Shown piece by piece: positions 1 to 11,980 of a stretch of 64,000 nt of DNA. The position numbers were made by a program, and so were the translations under genes. Origin of the DNA: Arctopsyche grandis (lineage: Eukaryota > Arthropoda > Insecta > Trichoptera > Hydropsychidae); assembly GCF_051622035.1 (NCBI RefSeq), contig NC_135355.1, positions 30,940,986-31,004,985 of the forward strand, read 5' to 3'. Within the stretch, counting starts at the first letter, position 1. Each line of letters starts with the position of its first letter. Below the pieces are notes generated by a model. The model was not told where the DNA came from and ran no database searches. It saw only the letters and a program-made list of their open reading frames with translations.

Positions 1-145
1 ACCAAGGATGGTTTGCTTAATAATTCCATATCTTTATCTGTGTATGCAGTTATGTGTATGTTTATATGCATATATCTATTTTCATTTATGCATATGGATA
101 TTTATATTTATATCACTACGTGCTCTATCTACTTCCTTTTTTACA

Positions 146-2998
146 ATGTCTTCTAATCGTCTTGTCATTTATTATCAAAATGTCAGAGGTCTCCGAACTA
201 AATCTGACTCTTTTCTTCAAAATGTATTAGTTAATAATTATGATATTATCTGTCTATCAGAAACTTGGCTAAATGACTCATTCAATAATAGTGAGTTTTT
301 TGATGCCAGATATCAGGTGTTTCGACGTGACAGAGATTATTCTCTTCATAACCAAATATTTGGTGGTGGTGTAATCATAGCTGTGAAAAATAATCTACCC
401 TCTGTCATTCAAAATAATTGGTTAACTTCCACAGAAGACCTTTGGATTACTATTACCACTAAATTTTTTAAACTAAATATCTGTACTGTCTATATTCCTC
501 CTGGTAATTCTCACCAAACTCTATTAGTTACCCATTTAAATAAAGTATCTGATCTAATAACCAATTATCCAGAGGATCGATTCATTTTACTCGGTGATTA
601 CAATCTTCCCACTATTGATTGGACAAAATACGACTCAAATCTGCATCTATTTCCTTCCAATTGTATTAATTTTTCTTCCCTTTCCTTTACTCAATTCTTA
701 TCTTATAATAAACTTTATCAATACAATTATTTGTCAAATACTAATAATCGTATTCTTGACCTAGCTATTAGTAGTTTCCCCTTATATATTTCTCGTGCTG
801 ACTCTACGCTAATCCATGAAGATTCTCATCATTTATCCTTTTGCATCTCAATAATTTACAACAAATCTTCACCCTTGAATTATAATTATAATAAAACTTT
901 CCTCTTTAGAAAAGCTGACTATGCTACAATTATTCCAATTTTAAGCGATATCAATTGGAATTCACTTTTGTCCAATTTAAATATTGATTTAGCTTGTAAA
1001 AAATTTTACGATACCTTACAAAATATTATTGAATGCCACGTCCCTTTTACTCTTAAATCTAAGCGTACCAAATATCCCCCTTGGTTTACATCGTCTCTTA
1101 TTAAAATAATAAAAGAAAAAAACAAATTCCATAAAAAATTTAAAATTTATTCAAATCCCTTAGATTATCAAAGTTTTTCACTATTAAGAGCTCGAATTAA
1201 AAAATATTCTTTAATCTGCTTTAGAAATTATATTTCTCTTATTCAAAATAATATTAAAACTAATCCCAAATCATTTTGGTCATATATAAATTCAAAAAAA
1301 AATACCTCCTCTTCATATCCTTCCGTAATGTATTATGGAAATAAGTCGGCTTCACATGGTTCTGAAATCTGTACCATTTTTGCTGACTATTTTGACTCCA
1401 CTTTCAATCGTGATTCTACCATTAACCTTTCTATCTCTAATACAGATACTTCTTCTTGTAACTTATCTACTTTTCATTTTGACTTATCTACTGTACTCAG
1501 TCACATCAACTCTCTCAATGTTAATCTTGGTGCGGGTTGTGATGGTTTGCCTTCTTTTTTCCTTGTTAAATGTGCTGTCCCATTATCTCTTCCCATAACA
1601 ATCCTTTTCAATCTTTCTATGTCGAACGGTAAATTTCCTGACTATTGGAAATTATCTTACATCACCCCTATTTTTAAAAAAGGTGATAAGAATCTTATTG
1701 AGAATTACCGTCCTATATCTAAACTATCTGTCATTAGTAAAATCTTTGAAAAAATTATCTATAATTTCCTTTTCTCCAATTTCAAAAACTACATTATACC
1801 TGAACAACATGGTTTTTTTAAGGGGAGATCGGTAGAGACTAACCTGCTTAATTTCACTAGTACTCTCACATCTTATATGGACAAACGAATCCAAATAGAC
1901 GTCGTTTATACGGATTTCTCTAAAGCTTTTGATAAAATCAATCACAACCTTTTACTCAATAAACTTTGGTCCCTTGGAATCCGAGGAAATTTATTTCGTT
2001 GGATCTCTTCGTATATACTAAATCGTCACCAAATCATAATTCTCAATGGTTTTAGATCATCACTTAGACATATTCCTTCCGGTGTCCCACAAGGGTCGCA
2101 TTTAGGTCCCTTATTCTTTTTACTCTATATTAATGATATCTCATACATCTTCAAACATTCCTTTATACTTCTTTACGCTGATGATTTAAAAATTTACAAA
2201 CCTATATACACCATAGACGATTGTCATAAGATACAAGAAGATCTAGATAGATTCTCTATATATTGTTTAAATAATGATCTTTTTATTAATCTAGAAAAAT
2301 GCTCTATTTTAAATTTCACTAGAAATAAGTCAATTATTACTAATCAATATCAATTAAATCATTCAATCCTTAACACGTCATCTTCTATTAAGGATCTTGG
2401 TGTAATACTCAATAATAAACTAGATTTCTCTGAACATATTTCTTTTATTACCAACAAAGCATTTAAATCTCTTGGATTCCTACTCCGCTCAACAAAACCC
2501 TTTAATGATCCTTATGTACTAAAATTACTTTATTTTTCCTTTGTAAGGTCTCACCTTGAATTTGCCTCAATTATCTGGTCACCTTTTTATTTATCCCATA
2601 TTAATTGTATTGAGAAAGTTCAACTTAAATTTATTAAATCCTTACGCTACCTTTTTCCTACCTATACCCATTCTACTGTTTCCGACATTTTAAAAATCCT
2701 TTCTTTTAACAATCTTTCTGTCAGGCGACGACATTCTGATGCTATATTCTTCTTTAAGCTCATAAATGGTTTCCTTGATTGTTCTGATTTACTGAATAAG
2801 GTTAATTTCAGAATCCCAGTTCGATACCCTAGACGCGTTACACTCTTTTCACTTAATCCTTTCAATACTAATTCCCAAAAATATTTTTATCTGCAGCGCG
2901 TTTATCGTATGTTTAACGGAGAGCTGAATGAGGTTGATCTGTTTGGTATTTCCCTACATCAATTCAGGTCTAACATCAAGAGAATCTTGACCGATTGA
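146..2998 (+). CDS. Non-LTR retrotransposon ORF2: endonuclease-reverse transcriptase (Jockey/CR1 group)
   Basis: Encodes the enzyme that nicks target DNA and copies element RNA by target-primed reverse transcription. The frame is open from position 8, but the ATG at 146 (MSSNRLVIYYQNVRGLRTK) directly precedes the endonuclease domain, giving 950 residues; the 46 upstream residues are hydrophobic and AT-driven. Apurinic-type endonuclease motifs come first: YQNVRGLRTK, SETWL near residue 38, GGGVIIAV, LLGDYNLPTIDW near 150, and a DSHH motif. Reverse transcriptase blocks follow: NYRPISKLSVISKIFEKII, EQHGFFKGRS, TDFSKAFDKINH (first catalytic Asp, about residue 590), SGVPQGSHLGP, and YADD near residue 677 (2174-2185). 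No RNase H domain or CCHC knuckle is visible. No stop or frameshift interrupts it, so the copy looks young. ORF1 would lie left of the window. The clade call rests on motif recall, not on a tree. Confidence 0.95.
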   Translation: MSSNRLVIYYQNVRGLRTKSDSFLQNVLVNNYDIICLSETWLNDSFNNSEFFDARYQVFRRDRDYSLHNQIFGGGVIIAVKNNLPSVIQNNWLTSTEDLWITITTKFFKLNICTVYIPPGNSHQTLLVTHLNKVSDLITNYPEDRFILLGDYNLPTIDWTKYDSNLHLFPSNCINFSSLSFTQFLSYNKLYQYNYLSNTNNRILDLAISSFPLYISRADSTLIHEDSHHLSFCISIIYNKSSPLNYNYNKTFLFRKADYATIIPILSDINWNSLLSNLNIDLACKKFYDTLQNIIECHVPFTLKSKRTKYPPWFTSSLIKIIKEKNKFHKKFKIYSNPLDYQSFSLLRARIKKYSLICFRNYISLIQNNIKTNPKSFWSYINSKKNTSSSYPSVMYYGNKSASHGSEICTIFADYFDSTFNRDSTINLSISNTDTSSCNLSTFHFDLSTVLSHINSLNVNLGAGCDGLPSFFLVKCAVPLSLPITILFNLSMSNGKFPDYWKLSYITPIFKKGDKNLIENYRPISKLSVISKIFEKIIYNFLFSNFKNYIIPEQHGFFKGRSVETNLLNFTSTLTSYMDKRIQIDVVYTDFSKAFDKINHNLLLNKLWSLGIRGNLFRWISSYILNRHQIIILNGFRSSLRHIPSGVPQGSHLGPLFFLLYINDISYIFKHSFILLYADDLKIYKPIYTIDDCHKIQEDLDRFSIYCLNNDLFINLEKCSILNFTRNKSIITNQYQLNHSILNTSSSIKDLGVILNNKLDFSEHISFITNKAFKSLGFLLRSTKPFNDPYVLKLLYFSFVRSHLEFASIIWSPFYLSHINCIEKVQLKFIKSLRYLFPTYTHSTVSDILKILSFNNLSVRRRHSDAIFFFKLINGFLDCSDLLNKVNFRIPVRYPRRVTLFSLNPFNTNSQKYFYLQRVYRMFNGELNEVDLFGISLHQFRSNIKRILTD

Positions 2999-3586
<588 letters not shown>

Positions 3587-3926
3587 GTATTCAAAAGTTG
3601 CTTTAATTGGTTGATTGCATACGTTCTTGCCTGATTTTCATAAATTGCGTTAAATGTTTTTAAAGGTCCATATACATATAATATATGCACATATGTATGT
3701 ATATAATCCAGCACTGTACAACTTTGCACGGAAAAGACTACTTCTATTCATACTATACAGCACAGCCCATTTTCGACACGTTCATGTTTGTTTTCGACTA
3801 TTATGAGGCAAAATCAACTTACACACACATATGTACATACATATTTACATTACAGAGCGTGATGATACGATGCAATATTGCTTTCGTCTTACCGTCGAGT
3901 CAATATTAAAACAATGTACCGTTTTC

Positions 3927-4125
3927 AAATATACTCGTATGCGTATGACAGCGCTTTCATTAGAACGGGTGCACTCGCCACTATGACGTCACAACATGGG
4001 TGAATATTTCCACAGTGGTCAAAGAAAACCGGTTCTGCTCGATACGTTTCGGTGACATGTACTGCTGTATAATATGAATAGATCGTATCGGTTGCTGTTG
4101 TTTCGGATACGTCACATGTGAACGT
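3927..4125 (+). repeat. Dispersed repeat 'TGACGTCA', copy 1
   Basis: About 200 bp that match the reverse complement of 49071-49260. Shared blocks in the same order are 'gcgtatgacagcgctttc', 'acgggtgcactcgc', 'actatgacgtcac', 'tgaatatttcca', 'tctgtt/ttctgctcg', 'atgaatagatcgt', and 'cggttgctgttgtttcg'. No coding potential is evident. The class of element is unknown; no terminal repeats were found. Confidence 0.7.
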
Positions 4126-4266
4126 GTCCATACATATATTATATGTACCTATAGAATGTACTAAAGATTATTTTTCGTATCGATGTTTACGTGAAGTTGT
4201 CGGATTCAGCTGTGCTGATATAAACATTCTTACATATCACGATAATTTAAAATTAATTTCGATTGA

Positions 4267-4712
4267 TTACACTGAGCAACTAAAAATCACGTTTTTTACC
4301 TAACGGGGCGAAGACTAATCAACCTTTACTAAGTTCGACCCACTAAATTCGAATATGACAATAATTTTTGTTGGCTTGCGTTTGTTTAAGAGATTTGGGC
4401 GTTAAAAATGTGCAATTTGATTTTTGGCTTTTGCAGTATTTTTTGCACTGCTGTTTTCATGACTTTTACGTGAAGCAATAAAAAAATTACAATTGATAGA
4501 AAAAGCATCTGATTATTGATTCCAATACTTACTTTTGGTACAGCAATACTAGTTTTTGAATTAAAGACTACAAAAGCCAAAAACATGTAAAAATTTCCCT
4601 TTTTTTTAAACGCTCATATCTTCTAAACGAGAGTAACCCAATATTCGAATTTAGTGGTTCAAATTTAGTAAATAGTGATTAGTCTACGATCTGGTATTTT
4701 TTGTCGTTTCCT
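4267..4712. mobile_element. Foldback MITE, internally deleted copy (TTACACTGAGCAAC family)
   Basis: Begins TTACACTGAGCAAC. The left 160 bp and the right 150 bp are inverted copies of each other: 'gacccactaaattcgaatat' on the left and 'aatattcgaatttagtggtt' on the right. Both parts match the large inverted repeat at 63182-64000 block by block. The right arm is nearly complete; the left arm stops after 'tttttggcttttgcag', so most of it was deleted. The right terminus (about 4684-4712) is degraded and lacks the CTCAGTG end. Confidence 0.8.
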
Positions 4713-6993
4713 TTTCTTTTCTTTTCAACCTTTTCAGCCATTTTCATCGCAAAATATTTCATCAATGAAAATGGATAGCCTAATGTAAGAGTCAAATTGT
4801 GCACCGATAATGGGATGATTTTAATGATCAATACTGTACCGAATCTAAAATTTTGGATGAAAGAAAAAAAATATGAATAACTAAAGCAAAATAATAATAT
4901 AAATAACAAAATAAAAATAATAACAAAATATTAATTTACATATGTACAACACTCATTTGAGGATAAAGCACGTCTGATAAACGACGACAAAGAACTTGAA
5001 CGTTCCGGGTAGTGTATCCATAGCTCGTTCGTTGCAGTAAAATGCAGATGCGATGCACTAAATCACATCCCTGCAGCGTGCAAATTTATTGCGGCCTTTG
5101 TAGTTATTCACATTAGCGCTATTTTCCCGTGCATTTTCACCGAGTGAAATTGCACCGGTGAAATTTTACACGCGACGAGAATTTTCCAACGGGAGATTTC
5201 CACTACAATTGAACTTTTGAAAATGACAGTCGGCCTAAAATACACAGGGACGTTTTTCAGAGATGTGAACGCGCGATATCGGATACGTGACATTTGACAA
5301 ACGACTTTTGCACTTCTCGACTATAACCGAACCCTTTTTCACGCTTTTCCGAAATCGGCTACGTTTTTCATCTGTGCGCTATAAACGCGAGCGTTTTGCC
5401 ATTTCGAAAAAGCACCGATATATAAAACACCTTTCATATGGTAATCGAGGTTGTCTCCGGGTATGGCTTGGGGATTTGTGCGATTTGTAATTGGGATGTT
5501 TATTATTTACGTGACCATCATTTCTTATTTGATTTACATTTATTTATTTATGCGAAATGGACTTCGGAGATGTAAATTAATTAAGTGAGGACTACGTCAG
5601 TTTCATGATGTAAATTTACTTAGAAAAAAGTCAAATAAATTTATAGATGTGTTTCGTAAGTCAATTCTTTCATTGTTTAAGCATAAGAAGTTTTTCGGAT
5701 TGTGTAATAAAATCGTTTCAAATTTTATTTCGTTTGAATGCGTCTTCCGAGCGAATTGCGCTCGCGAGCATCGTTTCATCTTCCGGATGATATCTGGATT
5801 TTTCACTGAATATTTCACGATTTCTTGTATAAATTCCGGCAGCGATGAGAATAGCGAGTATTTCGCGTGTGAAATTTCTCAGAATTGCCTGGATGCGGCC
5901 GTAGAAAAATCGGCTTTTTCACGGACACAAAGAAATACACCCACCGACGCTCTACCGATTTAGTTTTTTTTTTTTATTCGACTTCTTTCTTGATTCTACC
6001 ATTACTTAAACGAGCCTCTTTTATTCTTGGACGAGTTTTGGTTTTTCTTTGACGGAATTTTAATAAAGTACTGTTTGTTTTTTCGTTCATTTTTTTATTT
6101 TCATCCAGAACGCAAATCTATCAAGAAACGTGTACGAACATGAATCATATCGCCCATTTGGTTTAATCTCATAGCGTTGAAGAATTTTCATATGAAAGAT
6201 CAATTGGACCGTTTTGTTTTGTTGACAAAATTTATCACAGGTTTCAATCTTCAGCTCCATAGCAAATTAACTTTATCCCGAAAACATTCCGGGATGTGTT
6301 TGACAGGCTTCATTGTGCCGAGTATACGACGAGTAAGAATTCATTGAAATGCAGAATTTATTTATTTTCATTTTAGTAAATTGCCAAGCAAGGTATATTT
6401 TTACTTTATTTTCTAAAAATTACCCACAAAAATAATTTGAATCCACATATTATATATTTTTTGTTCATCAGCTACGCCTTTCTCAAGTACCCTTAAATAA
6501 ATATAAGTTAATTTAGCAAATATATTTTTTGTATGATTTCGAGAGTACGAAAATAAGTATTGTTTTCCTTCTGAAAAAATAATGGAACTTTTCATTAAAT
6601 AATATTTTCTGTTTTTTTTTGTTTGTTGAATTTATATTAGACGATAACAAGCTTATGGATCAAAACAAAACAATTTTTTTCTAATTGATTTATAATGTAT
6701 GTATAGAAAGACGAACTTTTAATTAAAACAAGTGGTTGCCTTCGTCAAAATTTGTTGATGAAAAGTTGAAAATATTTATTTCATTTTTATAATCCTAATA
6801 TGTACATATGTATAATATTTAAATCAAACTTCAGAACTTATTTGTTTTAAAGCAATTTCAGCACACTTCAGTGAAGTAAGTAACCAATCAACAAATAAAT
6901 TAATGTTTTTTGGCGTATCATACTTCAAATACAATATTTTATTTTGTTTTTCGTAGCTGATGAAGAAATTGCAAAATTGACGAAATAAATTAT
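4713..6993. other. Intergenic, no gene recognised
   Basis: AT-rich DNA with a somewhat GC-richer part at about 4960-5960 that contains short open frames on both strands but no ATG-started frame with recognisable domains. No terminal repeats or tRNA-like sequence seen. Confidence 0.5.
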
Positions 6994-7074
6994 TTTAATA
7001 TTCAAATTCAGTGGGTCACACTTGGTAAAGATTGATTAACCACCGCTCCCGGTTTTTTTTCGTTGCTCAGTGTA
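6994..7074. mobile_element. Foldback MITE, solo right end
   Basis: Matches the last 80 bp of the foldback family at 63182-64000: 'ttcagtgggtcacacttg', 'gtaaagattgattaacc', 'accgctcccggtttttt' and the terminus 'gttgctcagtgtaa'. No matching left arm was found upstream, so this is a truncated copy. Its end supports CTCAGTGTAA as the native terminus. Confidence 0.75.
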
Positions 7075-9298
7075 ATTAGCCAGGATTGGAGTGACTTTTT
7101 TACATTTGTAAATTTACAAAATGCTAAATTCGATACGCAAACGTATAATGAACTCCAGTTTTCATTCCAAATTCACCACCGAAAGCAAACAACTCAAATC
7201 CACATCTCATTCAATGAATCACGCATTTTTGAACTGAAGCAGAATACATCACAAGCAATACAGTGCATTTTGAAAGCGCGTACAGATGCAAGAACACGTT
7301 TTATTTATCCGGTCTGCAACGTGTTAAAAGCTCGACGGGTGGTAAAGCTATTTCGATACTGAAATAGAAATACAGACCATTAACCTTTTATTTGCACTCA
7401 ATTAATCGCCTTTCGTCTCCACGAAGAACGGCGTTTTTTTTATATTTGTACCGTATGTTAGAATTGGCTCACTTTTGCGATACTAATTTTCCGATGGCGT
7501 CGTACCGAGACAAAGGAAAAAAATATGACAAGCTATTTTTCATTTCGATCGTATCGATGCGTTCACTTTGAACAGAGGTCACTATTTCATGACGAGATGT
7601 TCTATTTTTTTTAATTTATCTATCACATCGGATGGCTCTTATCACTGAAATTTAATGTGTTTTTTTTTCATTTTGTTCACAGGTAAGTTACATGCAAAGT
7701 GAGACCAAATGGTGACTGTGATACGGAAAAAATACTGAAAACGTTTTGAGCCGAGTAAGTATGCGAGAGAGATAAGTTTTAACGATCTTGGGCTGAAAGC
7801 TCGAATTTATATACGCATATATGTATACATATAAAGTACTTGAGCTTTAATAAAGTTGACTCGGTTATATATGGAGATTACTTACTTCCATGCAAACTTT
7901 TACGTACATACATATATTATTCAAGGCGCACTTCATTTTTTAATTAACTAAAGCGCTGTTGATAAATTGATGTTGTCGAATGTATCATAAAACAGATTAT
8001 TCACCAGAAAAAAATTAAAAGTTACATTCACCATGTCTACGAATCTGAGAGCTTCATGTTTATTCTATAGAATTTGATCAATATCAATTGTCGTACATAA
8101 ATATAAAATCCCGGACGAGTGGTCTTGAAGTCTTCAAGAATACGTCGACTTAATGCTTTATTTTCCGTTTGACGTACTACATACTCTTCAAAGAAGAAAT
8201 AAAAATATTTTAAAGAAAAACATACATCTTGTTATCCTCTTTCAATTGGTAAATTATAAACAAAAATAATCCGAACTTGGATAGATTATTCGATTTAATT
8301 TACGTTAGTTACAAAAACAACGTATAATTTTTCATGACTACGATTCTTAAAAGAAAAATAATTTATCGCATCGTAAATTTCTTACTATCAAGATAAAATA
8401 CATGCAATAATGTCAAACTATGTCGATTGGAAGTGATAAAAAAAATAGTAATAATTTGTAGTAGATACGGCGCTCCACCTCGTTTAAATGTGTTCGATCG
8501 TAATTAAGATGGAGCATTCGATTGCACGCGAGCGTTTACACTTATATACTTCGACCTGGAAAGCTCTCGAAAGCTCAGAAGGCTGTTAAAGGTGTCGAGG
8601 CCGATGTGGACAAGCCTTGACTTGAAGCTTTTGCATCATCTTGATAAGGGTTCGGTCGAACGATTGATTGAACTTGTATTTATATAGGCTCTGGAAAATT
8701 GTTGGATTGCAATTTTTTCAGAGTGAAAACTTTTAAAAGAATTTAAATTTTAAATTTTATTTTATGAAAATACAATTAATTTTGTACAATGAATCCAATG
8801 TTTTTGAATATCGAGTAAGCTCTTTTCATAATTTTTCATTAAATCATTTGACGTTTTCCCGACTAATGCTCGTAGCTTAGATTCGTTCACTGCTGCATTT
8901 TATGTATTATATGTATATTTAAGAAGATCATATTCCCAGGACTCCAAACTATACAAAAATATATTACAAAAGTTTTTCTCTCAAATAAACATTAGTACTG
9001 TCAAGGAATTAAGATTAAGTATAAAATTAACTAATAAAATAACTAAAAAATTTCCAAAAATAATTTTTGCAAATAAATAAATAATAATGTGCAAGTAAAA
9101 ATTTACATTTCTTAAATTTCATTTCTACTTTTGTTTAGTAATATCATTTTTATCAGATCGTACATTTCTGTAAAAGATGAAAATGAAACAAGATAAAAAT
9201 ACGTACAAAATATGTAAATATTGAATATGTAAAAAAAAACATGTATCGAAGTATTCAAATGTAACTTTATGTATTTACATAATAGTATTACTTTATCA
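7075..9298. other. Intergenic, no gene recognised
   Basis: AT-rich with scattered 'tacatata' simple sequence. A 99-codon open frame at 7063-7362 starts from TTG inside the MITE end and shows no recognisable motif. The stretch at 8460-8670 is GC-richer and holds self-complementary 'gaaagctctcgaaagctc', but nothing coding. Confidence 0.5.
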
Positions 9299-9350
9299 AT
9301 GTACGTAGTAACAGTAGATGATGTTTTGTGATCATGCGAAAATTCGTAAA
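9299..9350 (+). repeat. Fragment matching the head of the 18.2-kb repeat
   Basis: 'gtacgtagtaacagtagatg' followed by 'atgttttgtgatcatgcg' and 'aaaattcg' matches 18222-18270 at all but two or three positions. After this block the two loci diverge, so this is a short truncated copy. Confidence 0.7.
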
Positions 9351-9375
9351 TTATAAATTATAAATTTGAAACATA

Positions 9376-9430
9376 ATGTCGATTGTCTGTTGATTTTTCA
9401 ATAAATAAAATTAAATAAAATAAAAATAAT
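9376..9430 (+). mobile_element. LINE 3'-end fragment (5'-truncated to about 50 bp)
   Basis: 'gtctgttgatttttcaataa' followed by an (AAAAT)-type tail matches the 3' terminus of the first LINE at 3389-3435. It is an extremely truncated insertion, consistent with target-primed reverse transcription. Confidence 0.8.
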
Positions 9431-10889
9431 GTGTTTTCAAGAAAATACATCGCATCCGAATAACTGCTATCGAACAATTTTCCGTTTGCGATTTTTCCGA
9501 CTATTTTTTTCCGAACTGTAAATGTTTGACTTTCGACAAGTATTTGTCGACTTAAATCAGTTGATTTGGCAAACTTAAGTTGTGGTTTCGAATTAATAAT
9601 GTACATTTGAAGTTGTCTTGTTTGATCACTGGTTAATTCGCTATCACTTGATCAAAATGATTTCGAGAATGGCCGACTTTACTTAACTGCGCTGAGTTTT
9701 GAAATATATACATTGTAACTTATGATTTAACTTTGAAAAGGCTGATATTGTTATCGGATAATATTCCAACCGTATAGTGTAATATAATCTCTCTATGTAT
9801 TTTCGTAGGTTTTCTTATATCGGCTTAAAGCTGAATGTCAAAGTCATAATTGATTACACATGTGAACTTTTCTTCGTGTATAAAAGAATATCAAAAAGAC
9901 AGTGAACACTCTCAAAAGGTCTCATTACTATAATAGAACGTTCAGCAATTTAATAACGAGCGCAATGATGCATGCAAGGTAATCTAACTATGGTGAATTT
10001 AAATTAAAATTTGCACTTGATCGTTGAAATAACGAAATTGAGACTGAAATAGGGTTTCACAGGTGAATCATTCAATTTATTACATTTAGTTTACATGTAT
10101 TTATTTTAACTTGAAAGTATGTATTATTTGTGACCAAAACTGTGCGATAATACAAAATAAATACGGTATAAAAAAAAGAATCTAAATAATTCCAACACTT
10201 GTAAATCGGATGGAAATGTAATGAAATTTTGAGTTGTTGACTGTCAAAAAGTCAACCTAGGACTTATATATTTTCTATGTAGCGCGAAATTTGTTCATTT
10301 CCCCAAACATATTTATTCTACAAACACATACATATATGTTTTATGACGATTTTTTATTATTTTTTACTGCCGCTGTCGTCAAATCTTGAAAGCATTCGAA
10401 TTTATTATTCACGAGGTGAAAATGTCCCCCCCCCCCTACTACGATGATTTTTTCTGTTGAAATATGCAAATTATATCAAAGCTCAATATGGAAATGGAGA
10501 CGCATCGTCATCTGAATGAAAATATGTGCGTGGAAGAGAATGTAGGTTTTGTTCGGATTTTGAGCGAAATTATTCAAAAGTCAATTAAAAGAAATGTAAA
10601 AAAGTCATATCAAATTGTACGGAGGAAATATTTTTATTTCATAAACGTGCGTAGGATTTTTTCTGATTTCATCCTTCTACGGAGAATTGTGTGAATTATT
10701 TGAATTTTTAATGAAATAATAATAATAATAAATAATTCTATGTAGCTTGAAAACAAAAACAATGTACGTATATGAAAATGAAAATATGGTATTTCAGTAG
10801 CTAAGCGTAGTATTATTTAGAATAATAATTTTTTTTTCAATATGTACATACATATAATATGTATAAACATATTATATGTATATAAAACA
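9431..10889. other. Intergenic, no gene recognised
   Basis: AT-rich DNA. Contains an 11-base C run near 10426-10436. The only longer frame (10464-10694, 76 codons with ATG, Lys/Arg-rich) has no recognisable motif and sits in unremarkable composition. Confidence 0.5.
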
Positions 10890-11215
10890 AGCGGTGTGGA
10901 CTAGTGGTTAGCATACTATGCTTTCGAGCATTCGAGTGGTCACGGGATCGAGTCCCACTAGAGTCCTGCTGCTAGCCAGACCTCGGTTTGTGACTCCAGG
11001 TCGATGGTTTCTTATCAGAAGTTGCCAATTTTTCTGATTTTCATTGAAACCATTCCTATGAATTGGCTAATCTCTTGCTAATCTCAAGTTATTCATCGTC
11101 TTGAGATTCGCCAATTTGAAAAAATGGCGAATCTCAAGATGTCATAGATGTCACTGCGGATATTGTATGAATTTGCATTGTATAAAATGCATATGTATAA
11201 TGAGTGTATTGTATA
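10890..11215 (+). mobile_element. tRNA-derived SINE, copy A
   Basis: The head is tRNA-like with an A box (TGGACTAGTGGTTAGC, 10897-10912) and a B box (GGGATCGAGTCCC, about 10944-10956). The family body follows: 'ctagccagacctcggtttgt', 'gactccaggtcgatggtttc', 'gccaatttttctgattttca', 'ttgaaaccattcc'. Near the end a 14-bp stem (CTTGAGATTCGCCA, 11100-11113, with its complement at 11125-11138) forms a hairpin. The 3' tail is interrupted by the Helitron that starts at 11216. This is a retroposon, not a functional tRNA, because eight related copies lie in the window. Confidence 0.85.
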
Positions 11216-11441
11216 TCTAATATATAATTTCGAAAGAGATTTTGTAACTATGTATGTAAGTACATTTGTAATGTTGGTTGGTAACATCGAAAACAAATCA
11301 AAGTTTCTATGAGGATGATTCGATTTTTTTTTTCGATTCAAATAAATTTAATAAATAATCAAATGAATATTCACTATTAGATTACACATTTTTAAGCGGT
11401 TTATATTATAAATGCCGAGCGAAGCCGGGTAAAACCACTAG
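11216..11441 (+). mobile_element. Non-autonomous Helitron, copy 1
   Basis: Begins 5'-TCTAATATATAATTTCG and ends ...GCGAAGCCGGGTAAAACC followed by ACTAG, inserted between A (11215) and T (11442). A short stem-loop (CCG, bulged A, GC, loop GAA, GC, CGG) precedes the CTAG terminus. TC start, terminal hairpin, CTAG end and A/T target are the canonical Helitron signature; there are no terminal inverted repeats. Two further copies at 29 and 57 kb share both ends. No Rep/Hel ORF is present. Confidence 0.85.
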
Positions 11442-11477
11442 TAATTTATATACATATTAATATGTACAAGCTTATCA

Positions 11478-11980
11478 CCAAAGGCGTCGCTTAAGGGCAA
11501 CCCTGGCAATATTTATTTATTTTTCATGCATCCGTCTTCCTGGCCAGTCACAAACATCGATATACAATTTTTAGAATAATTTTAACAAAGCATCAAAGTG
11601 TCATCTATGGATAAATTTTGACAACTTTTCGAAAAACTTCCATTTTCGGAGCATTTTTAAAAATATAAATCGTCCAATTTCAAGATGCTGAAAAACATGG
11701 AATTTGCGAGGCATTTGTAGGCAAATTTGTAGCATTTTTATACAAATCAGTGAAATTCGAGATGCTGTAAACTCTAAAATCGCGAGAAATGGGTAAATGG
11801 GTTGCCAATTTGTTGGAACCGTTTCAATGAAAATCAGATAAATTAACAAACTCTAATAGGAAACGATCAACCTCGAGTCACAAATTAAGGTCTGGGCAGT
11901 AGCAACGAGTGGGACTCGAACTCGTGACCACTATGTTTGAAAGCAAACATGTATGCTATCCACTAGTCCACGCTGCTGGT
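11478..11980 (-). mobile_element. tRNA-derived SINE, copy B
   Basis: Reading the minus strand: head GCGTGGACTAGTGGATAGC (near 11955-11974), B box in 'gagttcgagtcccactcg' (about 11906-11924), body complementary to 'gtcacaaattaaggtctggg' and 'gaaaatcagataaattaac', and a tail with 'ctggccaggaagacgg'. It runs opposite to copy A, 0.3-1.1 kb away, so a transcript across both could fold on itself. Confidence 0.8.

Noticed and set aside
7063..7362. 99-codon frame
   Set aside because: It starts at a TTG within a MITE end and has no recognisable domain.
10890..10965. Possible functional tRNA gene
   Set aside because: A and B boxes are present, but the cloverleaf is imperfect and the sequence continues into a SINE body shared by seven other copies.
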